Positions 8,260 through 15,171 of a stretch of DNA of 39,570 nucleotides are shown here, in pieces. Under the pieces are notes generated by a model. It searched no databases. It saw only the letters and a list, made by a program, of their open reading frames with translations, and was not told the origin of the DNA. Position 1 is the first letter of the stretch. Each line of letters opens with the position of its first letter. Origin of the DNA: WHTX01 sp038255145 (GTDB lineage Bacteria > Actinomycetota > Acidimicrobiia > Acidimicrobiales > CAIXPF01); assembly GCA_038255145.1 (NCBI GenBank), contig JBBSLP010000058.1, positions 1 through 39,570 on the forward strand, read 5' to 3'. A program made the position numbers and the translations under genes.

Positions 8260-8754
8260 TCAAGGGGCCAGTTCGGCCTGGTAGAGGGCCAGCGTCTCGG
8301 CATCGAAGGCCACCAGGGTGCACTCGGTGACTGCGGTGGCCGTGGCCCGCAGGGTGGCCACGGCCAACCTCGCCGCCCGGGGTCGGGGGAAGCCGTACAC
8401 CCCGGTGGAGATGGCGGGGATGGCGATGGTGGCCGCCCCCAGCTCGTCGGCCACCTCGAGCACCCGGCGGTAGCACGAGGCCAGGGTGTCGTCCTCGCCC
8501 CGGTCCCCGCCCGACCACACGGGCCCCACGGTGTGGATCACGTGGGCCGCGGCCAGCGCGAACCCGGGGGTGGCCACGGCGTCGCCGGGCCGACAGCCGC
8601 CGATGCGGGCGCAGGCGGCCAGGAGCTCGGGCCCGGCCGCCCGGTGGATGGCACCGTCGACACCCCCGCCGCCCCGCAGTTCGGCGTTGGCCGCGTTGAC
8701 GATGGCGCCGACGCCCATCGTCGTGATGTCGACCCTCTCCGCGCGAAAAAGCAC
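8260..8754 (-). CDS. macrodomain protein, O-acetyl-ADP-ribose deacetylase type
   Basis: 164 aa single macrodomain. AIVNAANAELRGGGGVDGAIH (17-37) is the MacroD/YmdB signature: the Asn residues and the Gly-rich loop bind ADP-ribose, and the Asp before AIH is the catalytic-type acid. A second loop AISTGVYGFP matches the distal-ribose/phosphate loop. The expected role is hydrolysis of O-acetyl-ADP-ribose or removal of mono-ADP-ribose from proteins. The GTG at 8754 is preceded by TAACCT 7 nt upstream (leaderless). It is divergent from the WhiB2-type gene across a relatively AT-rich region. Confidence 0.9.
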   Translation of the reverse strand: MLFRAERVDITTMGVGAIVNAANAELRGGGGVDGAIHRAAGPELLAACARIGGCRPGDAVATPGFALAAAHVIHTVGPVWSGGDRGEDDTLASCYRRVLEVADELGAATIAIPAISTGVYGFPRPRAARLAVATLRATATAVTECTLVAFDAETLALYQAELAP

Positions 8755-8761
8755 GCAGCTG

Positions 8762-8767
8762 AGGTTA
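8762..8767 (-). promoter_or_regulatory. -10 element, leaderless promoter of the macrodomain gene
   Basis: TAACCT on the minus strand, seven bases before the GTG start. Confidence 0.45.
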
Positions 8768-8799
8768 CCCCCTTGCTTTTCGCTCCGGCGTAGCGCAAT

Positions 8800-8819
8800 A
8801 TCACAGCAGTGTAATTACA
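8800..8819. promoter_or_regulatory. AT-rich cluster of ATYACA half-sites (candidate operator)
   Basis: ATCACA (8800-8805), TGTAAT (8810-8815) and ATTACA (8814-8819) are copies of one hexamer in alternating orientation; the last two form the perfect palindrome TGTAATTACA (8810-8819). TACATT at 8816-8821 could be a -10 for the WhiB gene. The block is strikingly AT-rich for this genome and lies between the divergent macrodomain and WhiB genes. Confidence 0.4.
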
Positions 8820-8988
8820 TTGGCGTCGCTACGGGGTGACCACGCGGGGTGGCCGGATCGCCGGGGAGACCGGCGCCAGGCTGGACAGTGCTTCGATGGC
8901 CATCGGACGTCGAGCAGCCGTGCCCAGGGGACATGGCAGAGGCGAGGCGGCGCGACTCGGGCGCCAGCGAGATCGGAAGGACACGCCA

Positions 8989-9279
8989 GTGCGAATCCCC
9001 ATCAACGATCCCGCCGAAGACCTCTCCTGGCAGGAGTACGCCAACTGCCTGGGGGTCGACCCCGACCTCTTCTTCCCCGAGCGGGGGGCGTCGACCCGAG
9101 AGGCCAAAGAGGTCTGTCGTGGCTGCGTGGTGCGCGAGCAGTGCCTCGAGTTCGCCATCCGCCACAGCGAGAAGTTCGGCATCTGGGGCGGGCTCTCCGA
9201 GCGTGAACGTCGCCGCATCCGCCGTGAGCGGGCCTTGGCCGCAGTGGCCCAGTTCAACCGGAACCCGCGCTCGGCCTGA
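8989..9279 (+). CDS. whmD: WhiB-family regulator, WhiB2/WhmD-like
   Basis: 96 aa. The four Fe-S cysteines are C20, C43, C46 and C52 (C-x22-C-x2-C-x5-C), followed by the GIWGGLSERER turn and a basic C-terminus for DNA binding. The stretch DPDLFFPERGASTREAK-VCRGC closely matches WhiB2/WhmD, which supports septation and division in actinobacteria; the subgroup assignment rests on this pattern. The GTG at 8989 has GGAAGGA about 8 nt upstream and places the first Cys at the usual distance. An in-frame extension to 8836 lacks family similarity. The 234-bp upstream region carries the ATYACA cluster. Confidence 0.9.
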   Translation: MRIPINDPAEDLSWQEYANCLGVDPDLFFPERGASTREAKEVCRGCVVREQCLEFAIRHSEKFGIWGGLSERERRRIRRERALAAVAQFNRNPRSA

Positions 9280-9313
9280 GGTCCCTGCCGGCTCGCGGCC
9301 CGGTGTCGCCGGG

Positions 9314-9319
9314 TAGGCT
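9314..9319 (+). promoter_or_regulatory. -10 element, leaderless promoter of tatA
   Basis: TAGGCT, seven bases before the ATG at 9327; no Shine-Dalgarno. Confidence 0.45.
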
Positions 9320-9326
9320 GGGCCCC

Positions 9327-9500
9327 ATGTTCGCACTCGGCAGTCTTGGCGGGCCGGAGTTGATCATCGTCTTGGTCGTCGTCCTGCTCCTGTTCGGCGG
9401 GACGCAGCTCCCCAAGCTGGCCCGTTCCATCGGCGAGGCCCAGCGGGAGCTGAAGAAGGGCCAGCAGGAAGAGGACCACAAGAGCCCTCCGGCGGTCTGA
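9327..9500 (+). CDS. tatA: twin-arginine translocase subunit TatA/E
   Basis: 57 aa. A short N-terminal membrane helix (PELIIVLVVVLLLFGG), the FGGTQLPKLARSIGEA hinge and amphipathic helix, and a charged tail ending in EEDHK are the textbook TatA layout. It forms the pore of the Sec-independent export system for folded proteins. It stands alone; no tatB or tatC is in the window. The ATG at 9327 starts just ahead of the membrane helix. A perfect terminator hairpin follows 65 bp downstream. Confidence 0.93.
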   Translation: MFALGSLGGPELIIVLVVVLLLFGGTQLPKLARSIGEAQRELKKGQQEEDHKSPPAV

Positions 9501-9564
9501 TCCCTCGCCGGTGTGTCTGTTGCCGGCCTGATCCACCGCCGGTTTGATTCACCGACCAACGGTT

Positions 9565-9589
9565 CGAGCCCCCTCAGCGAGGGGGCTCG
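9565..9589. terminator. hairpin terminator, 11-bp perfect stem
   Basis: CGAGCCCCCTC, loop AGC, then GAGGGGGCTCG. It sits between tatA (+) and the convergent WhiB gene (-), so it may serve both. Only a short TT follows. Confidence 0.75.
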
Positions 9590-9667
9590 TTGCACGTTCG
9601 GCGTCGGATGTGGGCTCGGTGGGGTTGGGGGTCCGGTGGGCCTTCCCGACCCCACCGGCGGCCGAGG

Positions 9668-9916
9668 TCAGGGCTGGCTGACCTCTTCGTACAGCAGGCG
9701 ACGGCGCTTGAGGATGCGGCGCCGCTCACGCTCCGACGTCCCACCCCACACGCCGTGGTCGATGCGGTTGCGCAGGGCGTACTCCAGGCACTCCTGCTTC
9801 ACCGCGCAGGTGGTGCAGACACGCTTCGCCACCTCGACGCCTACCCCATCGCTCGGAAAGAAGAGCGAGGGGGGACGTTCGGCGCAGTTGCCCTGCGCCA
9901 TCCAGTGGTTCGCCAT
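9668..9916 (-). CDS. WhiB-family transcriptional regulator (second copy)
   Basis: 82 aa. Cysteines C11, C34, C37 and C43 (C-x22-C-x2-C-x5-C) for a [4Fe-4S] cluster, then DHGVWGGTSERERR and a very basic tail KRRR. The subgroup is unclear: the GVWGG and basic end resemble WhiB1-like proteins, but the sequence is too short to decide. GGAGG lies 5 nt before the ATG. The promoter region to its right contains several inverted repeats. Having two WhiB genes within 1 kb on opposite strands, separated only by tatA, is notable. Confidence 0.9.
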   Translation of the reverse strand: MANHWMAQGNCAERPPSLFFPSDGVGVEVAKRVCTTCAVKQECLEYALRNRIDHGVWGGTSERERRRILKRRRLLYEEVSQP

Positions 9917-10007
9917 GCCGGCCTCCGTTCCCGTCGTGCCGCCGCCCCGGCCAGCGTCGCTGGCTCCGGAGTCACCTGGACTCGCCCGAAGGGGTCGCTC
10001 AAACGAC

Positions 10008-10020
10008 GTTGCCGGGCAAC
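10008..10020. promoter_or_regulatory. palindrome GTTGCC-G-GGCAAC
   Basis: Six-base arms around one central G, 92 bp before the WhiB start (minus strand) and next to a possible minus-strand -10 TAATGT (10024-10019). A candidate operator. Confidence 0.35.
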
Positions 10021-10072
10021 ATTACCGTGGGGTAGCGCACTCACACGAGGACCGACCATCACGGTGATGTTG
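10017..10072. promoter_or_regulatory. 13-bp inverted repeat pair between whiB and the 88-aa gene
   Basis: CAACATTACCGTG (10017-10029, plus strand) recurs on the minus strand as CAACATCACCGTG (10060-10072), 12 of 13 identical, with 30 bp between. The right copy also sits in the local palindrome CATCACGGTGATG (10057-10069). The spacing and orientation suggest a two-site operator for the divergent genes. Confidence 0.4.
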
Positions 10073-10180
10073 CGAGGGTTACACTCTCACGTCCGACCGG
10101 CGGCTCCCTGCGGGGTTCCGCCACGGCCGCGACCTGCCCGGAAGCCCCGCCCAGGGACCGCCCGGGCTCTTGCCGGGACC

Positions 10181-10210
10181 ACTGCCGAGAACTGCCGAGA
10201 ACTGGCGGAG
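10181..10210 (+). repeat. three tandem 10-bp repeats ending in the ribosome binding site
   Basis: ACTGCCGAGA, ACTGCCGAGA, ACTGGCGGAG. The third copy carries GGCGGAG, the probable Shine-Dalgarno of the 88-aa gene (6 nt before its ATG). Confidence 0.5.
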
Positions 10211-10216
10211 CTGCTG

Positions 10217-10483
10217 ATGACGATCGTCGAAGCCGAACCACAACCGCCCATCGCCGGCGTCACCGTGGTCTACCTCGGTCCGGTGGCCCCCCACTGGGAG
10301 ATCCGCGGCCGCTACGGCGAGCGCAAGGTCATCGAGGACTTCCGGGCCCGGGCCCAGGCCCGCCTCACCCTGCTGCCCCCCCACGACCCCCAGTTCCGCC
10401 GCAACCGTGAGCGGGTCATGCGTGACGGCGAGCGGGAGAACATCGAGGTCGATTGGGACCTGGGGTACCAGGAGCAGGGCTGA
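10217..10483 (+). CDS. 88-aa conserved-looking hypothetical protein upstream of ppk
   Basis: 88 aa, soluble, no cysteine and no signal peptide. It reads as a small alpha/beta protein: VTVVYLGPVAPHWEIRG, then a charged helix ERKVIEDFRARAQARLTLL, then PHDPQFRRNRERV and an acidic end. I do not recognise a family. The ATG at 10217 has GGCGGAG 6 nt upstream; the same frame is open further left but without a start signal or good codon use. It ends 28 bp before ppk, which nevertheless has its own leaderless -10 inside that gap. Confidence 0.7.
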   Translation: MTIVEAEPQPPIAGVTVVYLGPVAPHWEIRGRYGERKVIEDFRARAQARLTLLPPHDPQFRRNRERVMRDGERENIEVDWDLGYQEQG

Positions 10484-10499
10484 CGGCCGGGTGGTTGGC

Positions 10500-10505
10500 T
10501 AGCAT
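10500..10505 (+). promoter_or_regulatory. -10 element, leaderless promoter of ppk
   Basis: TAGCAT, six bases before the GTG at 10512. Confidence 0.5.
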
Positions 10506-10511
10506 CTCGTC

Positions 10512-12593
10512 GTGTCGGCCACCGCCAATCGGCCCCTGAGCTTCCTCGACCGGGAGCTGTCCTGGCTCGACTTCAACGCCCGGGTCCTCGCTCTGTCCGA
10601 GGACCGGCGCCTGCCGTTGATCGAGCGGCTGAAGTTCTGCGCCATCTTCTCCACCAACCTCGACGAGTTCTTCATGGTCCGTGTGGCGGGCCTGAAGGAC
10701 CTGGTGGCCGGCGAGGTCAGCGCCCTCGCCCCCGACGGTCCCTCCCCGGCCGTGCAACTGCTCGAGATCCGCGACGGCGTCGAGCAGTTGCTCGACCGCC
10801 AGGAGGCCGTCTTCCTCGACGACCTGCTGCCCCGTCTGCGGGCCACGGGCATCGATCTGACCGGGTGGGAAGCCCTCGATCGCGACGGTCGCAAGGCCAT
10901 CGAGAGCGAGTTCCACGACCGCATCTTCCCTGTGCTCACCCCTCTGGGCGTCGATCCCAGCCACCCCTTCCCCTACATCTCCAACCTGTCGCTGAACCTG
11001 GGGGTGTTCGGGCGCACCGGGGACGACGAGCTGCAGCGCTTCGCCCGCGTCAAGGTGCCGCCCCTGCTGCCCCGCTTCATGCCCCTGTCCGACGGCGAGC
11101 GCTTCGTGCCCCTCGAACAGGTCATCGCCCGGCACCTCAACGTGCTCTTCCCCGGCGTCGACCTCATCGGTGCCCACGCCTTCCGCGTCACCCGCAACTC
11201 GGACCTCACCCTCGAGGACGAGGAGGCGGACGACCTGCTGGTGGCACTGGAGATGGAGCTACGCCGGAGGCGGTTCAAGAACCCGGTGCGCCTCGAGGTG
11301 GCCGAGGACATGCCCGACGAGATGCTCGACCTGCTCGTCGACGAGCTCGAGGTCGACCACGAGGACGTGTACCGGTCCCGGGCCCCCCTCGATCTGAGCT
11401 CGCTGTGGGCCTTCGCCGGCCTCGACCGGCCCGACCTGAAGTTCCCCGTGCTGACGCCGGTGGCCGAGCCCCGCCTGGTCGACGACGAGGAGGGTGACCT
11501 CTTCGCCAGCATCCGTCGGGGCGACGTGCTCGTGCACCACCCCTACGTGTCCTTCACGTCCTCCGTCGAGGCCTTCGTGAAGCGGGCGGCGACGGACCCC
11601 CGGGTGCTGGCCATCAAGATGACCCTGTACCGGACGTCGGGCGACAGCCCCATCATCGACGCCCTGGTGCAGGCGGCCGAGGACGGCAAGCAGGTGGCCG
11701 TGCTCGTCGAGCTGACGGCCCGCTTCGACGAGCGCAACAACATCGACTGGGCCAAGCGCCTCGAGCAGGCCGGGGTGCACGTCGTCTACGGGATGGTGGG
11801 GCTCAAGACCCACGCCAAGGTCATCCTCGTCGTGCGCGACGACGGTGACGGCCTGCGCCGCTACTGCCACCTGGGCACGGGCAACTACAACTCCCGCACG
11901 GCCCGCATCTACGAGGATCTGGGCCTGTTCACAGCCGATCCCACCATCGCCTCGGACGTCACCGACCTGTTCAACCACCTCACCGGCTTCGGCAACGAGC
12001 CCACCTACCAGCGGCTGCTGGTGGCCCCCCAGGCCCTGAGGCCGGGGATCCTCGCCCTCATCGGGGGCGAGCGGGAGGCGGGGACCGCGGGGCGCATCAT
12101 CCTGAAGATGAACAGCCTGGTCGACAGCGAGGTCATCACCGCCCTCTACGACGCGTCGCGGGCCGGGGTGGAGATCGACCTGATCATCCGGGGCATCTGC
12201 TGCCTGGTCCCCGGGGTCCCCGGCCAGTCCGAGCACATCCGGGTGCGCTCCCTGGTCGGTCGCTACCTGGAGCACTCCCGCATCTACCACTTCGCCAACG
12301 GAGAGGGACCGGGCCAGCCCTCGTGGTACATCGGGTCGGCCGACCTGATGCCCCGAAACCTCGATCGCCGCGTCGAGGCCCTCGTCCCCGTGTCCGATCC
12401 GACCCTGCAGGAGCGCCTGCGGGAGCTGATCGACGTGAACCTGGGCGACGACACCCTGGCCTGGAGCCTGGGTCCCGATGGCACCTGGACCCGGGTGGCC
12501 CACATCGACCCTGACGGCACCAGCATCCCGGGCACGCTCGAGGCCCACCTCCGCCTCCACGAGCTGGCCACGAGCCGGGCCCGTCCCCGATGA
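10512..12593 (+). CDS. ppk1: polyphosphate kinase 1
   Basis: 693 aa, the usual PPK1 size with N, head, C1 and C2 domains. N-terminal SFLDRELSWLDFN and RLKFCAIFSTNLDEFFMVRV are hallmark stretches. KMTLYRTSGDSPI, ARFDERNNIDWAKRLE and YCHLGTGNYNSRTARIYEDLG form the catalytic core. His434 in LKTHAK is the expected autophosphorylated residue (equivalent to E. coli His435). It makes polyphosphate reversibly from ATP, at the membrane or in the cytosol. It is followed 10 bp later by the NUDIX gene and then the M48-type gene, a likely operon. The phosphate-uptake cluster lies only 3.5 kb away. Confidence 0.96.
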   Translation: MSATANRPLSFLDRELSWLDFNARVLALSEDRRLPLIERLKFCAIFSTNLDEFFMVRVAGLKDLVAGEVSALAPDGPSPAVQLLEIRDGVEQLLDRQEAVFLDDLLPRLRATGIDLTGWEALDRDGRKAIESEFHDRIFPVLTPLGVDPSHPFPYISNLSLNLGVFGRTGDDELQRFARVKVPPLLPRFMPLSDGERFVPLEQVIARHLNVLFPGVDLIGAHAFRVTRNSDLTLEDEEADDLLVALEMELRRRRFKNPVRLEVAEDMPDEMLDLLVDELEVDHEDVYRSRAPLDLSSLWAFAGLDRPDLKFPVLTPVAEPRLVDDEEGDLFASIRRGDVLVHHPYVSFTSSVEAFVKRAATDPRVLAIKMTLYRTSGDSPIIDALVQAAEDGKQVAVLVELTARFDERNNIDWAKRLEQAGVHVVYGMVGLKTHAKVILVVRDDGDGLRRYCHLGTGNYNSRTARIYEDLGLFTADPTIASDVTDLFNHLTGFGNEPTYQRLLVAPQALRPGILALIGGEREAGTAGRIILKMNSLVDSEVITALYDASRAGVEIDLIIRGICCLVPGVPGQSEHIRVRSLVGRYLEHSRIYHFANGEGPGQPSWYIGSADLMPRNLDRRVEALVPVSDPTLQERLRELIDVNLGDDTLAWSLGPDGTWTRVAHIDPDGTSIPGTLEAHLRLHELATSRARPR

Positions 12594-12603
12594 GCAGCGC
12601 CCG

Positions 12604-13056
12604 ATGAGTGTGGCCAACTTCGGCCTCGGTGGCGAGGGCATCATCCGCGCCGCCGGTGGGGTGGTGTGGCGGGCGGCCCCGCCCGGTGGCGCGTGGCCCC
12701 TCGAGGTCCTGGTGATCCACCGGCCCCACCGCCAGGACTGGTCCCTACCCAAGGGCAAGCTCGAACCGGGTGAGACCGACGAGCAGGCGGCCGTGCGTGA
12801 GGTCGAGGAGGAGACGGGCTTCCGCTGCACCATGGGCGTGGACCTCGGCTTGTCCCACCACGTGGACCACAAGGGCCGCCCCAAGACCACCCACTGGTGG
12901 GAGATGCAGGTCGAGTCGGGCGAGTTCGCCGCCAACGACGAGGTCGACGAGGTGCGCTGGCTCATCCCCGAAGACGCCGCCGGGCTGCTGACGTGGGCCT
13001 CGGACCACCAGGTGCTCGAGCGCCTGTTGGCGGCGTGGCCGCAACTGGCCCCGTGA
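12604..13056 (+). CDS. NUDIX hydrolase (MutT1-like N-terminal module)
   Basis: 150 aa. A full Nudix box at 51-73 (GKLEPGETDEQ...REVEEETGF) with all metal-binding acids. WSLPKGKLEPGE before it is typical of MutT1/diadenosine-polyphosphate type enzymes. In mycobacteria mutT1 neighbours ppk1 but has an extra histidine-phosphatase domain; this protein stops after the Nudix domain. Expected substrates are oxidised nucleotides or dinucleoside polyphosphates (inference). The ATG at 12604 is 10 bp after the ppk stop, implying co-translation. The M48-type gene starts 4 bp after its stop. Confidence 0.9.
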   Translation: MSVANFGLGGEGIIRAAGGVVWRAAPPGGAWPLEVLVIHRPHRQDWSLPKGKLEPGETDEQAAVREVEEETGFRCTMGVDLGLSHHVDHKGRPKTTHWWEMQVESGEFAANDEVDEVRWLIPEDAAGLLTWASDHQVLERLLAAWPQLAP

Positions 13057-13060
13057 GCTG

Positions 13061-14242
13061 GTGGCCAGCTCCGACGTCGCGCCTCTGCGCGCGTTGACGG
13101 CCCCGGCGCCATCTGACGCCGCCGCCTGGTTCTCCGCCGCCGAGCTGGCCGCTTCGGCGGCTTACCACGGCGCCCTGGCCCGGGTGCGCCTGGTCAGGGG
13201 GGCGGTGGCCCTGGCCGTGCCGCTGGCCTTCGTGGTCTTCGGGCTGGCCGAGCATCTGGTCCGCTCCTACCCGCCCCACCTCTGGGTCGATCGCACCCTG
13301 GTCGTGCTGGTGGCGTTGGAGGGGGTCGCCCTGCCGCCGCGCCTGGGCATCGACCTGTGGGAGCAGCGGGTGCACCGCGGCCACCGCGGACCGACCACCG
13401 GTGCTGTCCCCTCGGCCGTGGCCATCGTGGCCCGGGTGGCGGGCATGGCCGTCGTGCGCCTGGTCCTGGGCGGTCTGGCCCTGCTCGTGGCCATGGCCGT
13501 GGTACGGGCCACGCCGTGGTGGCCGCCGCTGTTGTGGGCCGTCATGGTGGCCGTCATGGTGGCCGTCGTCGGCCTGTACCCGGTGGTGGTTGCCCCGCTG
13601 GTGGACCGCGTGATGCCCGTCGGTGACCCGGCGGTAGCCGCCCACATCGCCGCGGTGGCCGGCCAGGCCGGGGTGGTCGAACCCCTGGTATTGGTGGCGG
13701 TGGGGGAGAGCGCGGCAGGGGACGGGGCCTACGTGGCCGGGCTCGGACCCACCCGGCGCCTAGTGCTGTCATCGACGGTGCTGGCCGCCGGACCAGTTGA
13801 CACCGACCCTGTCGTGGCCCACGAGGCGGCCCATTGGAGCCTGCACCACCACCGCCGGTCGTGTGCGGCCATGGCCACGGTCCTCGCCGCCCTGCTGGCC
13901 CTGTCGTGGCTGGTCGGCCGGGATGGGGCGGCCGTAGCCGGTCTGGCCACGGGGTCCGAGGGCACGGCCGACCCCCGGCTCCTGCCCCTGCTGGCCGTGG
14001 CCCTGGTGGCGGGGGGTGGTCTGGCCTCGTTGGTCCTCGCCGCCCAGTCGCGGGCCCACGAGCGTCAGGCCGACGCCGTGGCCCGGGCCGTCATCGGCGA
14101 CCCCAGCCGGCTCGTCGGTCACCTGCACCGGGTGCTGGTGCGGGCCGAGGTCGACCTGGCCCCGACGCGGTGGCGGGCGCTGTGGGCCAGCCACCCACCC
14201 CCCGCCGAGCGCCTGGCTGCCGCCGCGGTCAGCGCACGGTGA
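13061..14242 (+). CDS. M48/Ste24-type membrane zinc metalloprotease
   Basis: 393 aa with about five to six membrane segments (around 46-65, 75-95, 125-180, 265-285, 310-330). The zinc motif HEAAH is at 254-258 (VAHEAAHW) and the third ligand is probably Glu334 in RAHERQADA, as in CAAX-protease/HtpX families (ExxxD). The conserved stretch after HExxH is helical with HHHRRS. It should cleave membrane or misfolded proteins at the cytoplasmic face. The GTG start is 4 bp after the NUDIX stop. Its last five codons, including the stop, lie in a 19-bp repeat that recurs at the pstA stop. Confidence 0.8.
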   Translation: MASSDVAPLRALTAPAPSDAAAWFSAAELAASAAYHGALARVRLVRGAVALAVPLAFVVFGLAEHLVRSYPPHLWVDRTLVVLVALEGVALPPRLGIDLWEQRVHRGHRGPTTGAVPSAVAIVARVAGMAVVRLVLGGLALLVAMAVVRATPWWPPLLWAVMVAVMVAVVGLYPVVVAPLVDRVMPVGDPAVAAHIAAVAGQAGVVEPLVLVAVGESAAGDGAYVAGLGPTRRLVLSSTVLAAGPVDTDPVVAHEAAHWSLHHHRRSCAAMATVLAALLALSWLVGRDGAAVAGLATGSEGTADPRLLPLLAVALVAGGGLASLVLAAQSRAHERQADAVARAVIGDPSRLVGHLHRVLVRAEVDLAPTRWRALWASHPPPAERLAAAAVSAR

Positions 14243-14246
14243 GGCG
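14228..14246. repeat. 19-bp direct repeat, left copy (M48 stop)
   Basis: GTCAGCGCACGGTGAGGCG, identical to 16001-16019. Here it encodes the last residues and stop of the M48-type protein. The two copies flank a 1.75-kb segment with a frameshifted gene and degraded sequence. Confidence 0.7.
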
Positions 14247-14671
14247 CTAGAGGCCGAGCACCGTCTGCAGGTCGCGGAGTTGCTCCTGGGTCTCGGTGAG
14301 CAGGGGCCGGAGTGCTTCGGCGACGTCGGGCAGGCCGAGCTCGGCGGCCTGCTGCACCCGGGCGCGATAGCGGTCGAGCTGGTCGGTCTCCAGCGCAAGG
14401 TCCTCCTGCAGGGCCTGCTTGGAGTCCACGAAGCCGGGTACGGGCGCCGTGGCCGTGGTCGGCACCCCGCCCAGGAAGGCCACCTGCTCGGCGAGGACGC
14501 TGGCGTGGTTCAGCTCCTGGCCGAGGTGCACCTTGAGCTCGTCGATGATGCTGGTGTCTCCGCTGCGGTGATCATCGCGAAGTGCAGGATGTACTGCGAG
14601 ATCGATCGCAGCTCGAGGGCGAGATCGCCGTTGAGGTCGTCGATCACCGCCGAGCTGGTTGGTTCCGTCAT
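14247..14671 (-). pseudogene. ferritin-like (bacterioferritin-fold) gene with a frameshift
   Basis: From the ATG at 14671 one frame gives MTEPTSSAVIDDLNGD followed by LALELRSISQYILHFAMITAA, the first helix of a ferritin-like protein with its metal-ligand Glu (about residue 20). At about 14560 the family sequence jumps to another frame: GDTSIIDELKVHLGQE followed by LNHASVLAEQVAFLGGVPT (ELNH is the ExxH ligand pair) and on to QTVLGL at the stop. Restoring one base near 14560-14561 (a short C run on the plus strand) joins the halves into a normal 141-aa protein. As read, the gene is broken: the first frame reads only nonsense after the break. It could be a true mutation or a sequencing or assembly slip. 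It converges with the M48 gene (4 bp apart). Confidence 0.75.
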
Positions 14672-14806
14672 CGACCACTGCTCAGAGCTGCGGGAGACGG
14701 AGCGCTACCCCGCTGGGGCCGGTGGCAAGCGCCACGACGAGCGGCCACCGCGGCACGCGGTCCCAGCAACTCGCCCTGGATGCATCGAATGGTGGCTCCG
14801 GCGCCA

Positions 14807-14833
14807 CGATGCCGGCCCCGCCGGCCGGCATCG
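14807..14833 (-). terminator. hairpin downstream of the small secreted protein gene
   Basis: GATGCCGGCC / GGCCGGCATC stem with an outer C-G pair (11 bp) and loop CCGCC, 17 bp past the stop codon at 14851. It is very stable but lacks a U tract. Confidence 0.5.
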
Positions 14834-14850
14834 GCGCCGCAGCCCCGTGG

Positions 14851-15171
14851 TCAGCGGGAGGCCAGGGCCGCAGGGGCCGAGACGACGACCTGGGCCTTCG
14901 GTGACGTCGGCGTGGGCTCAGACACCCGGCCGTCGATCAGCCAGCCGAAGTGCCACTGCCCGTCGGCCCCGCACACCCACAGCCCCACGCGGGTGCCCTC
15001 GGGGAGCGAGGTGATCGGCCTGCCGTTGGCATCGGTGCCCTCGGCCGGGCAGGTGGCGGGGATGTTGCCCTGGCGGGCGCGGGCCGACGCCGGGGCGGCG
15101 CCGGCCACCATGGCCGCCAGCGGCAGTGCGACCAGGGACAGCTTGGCCATCGTCTTGGTGAACTTCTTCAT
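14851..15171 (-). CDS. small secreted protein, unknown function
   Basis: 106 aa. A clear signal peptide, MKKFTKTMAKLSLVALPL then AAMVAGAAPASARA, with cleavage expected after ASA or ARA, leaves about 75 aa. The mature part has two cysteines (in ATCPAEG and WVCGADG) that could pair, and aromatic/Gly pairs WVCG, QWHFGWLIDG. No family is recognised; it resembles a short beta-rich secreted module. The start is firm: AGGAGG lies 7 bp before the ATG. The same frame stays open upstream to 15831, but that is not needed for this gene. It sits inside the repeat-bounded island. Confidence 0.7.
   Translation of the reverse strand: MKKFTKTMAKLSLVALPLAAMVAGAAPASARARQGNIPATCPAEGTDANGRPITSLPEGTRVGLWVCGADGQWHFGWLIDGRVSEPTPTSPKAQVVVSAPAALASR

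Noticed and set aside
14251..14678. Reading the ferritin-like gene as an intact 143-aa protein from the start at 14678
   Set aside because: Its first 39 residues are unrelated to the family, whereas the expected first helix is present in another frame over the same bases.
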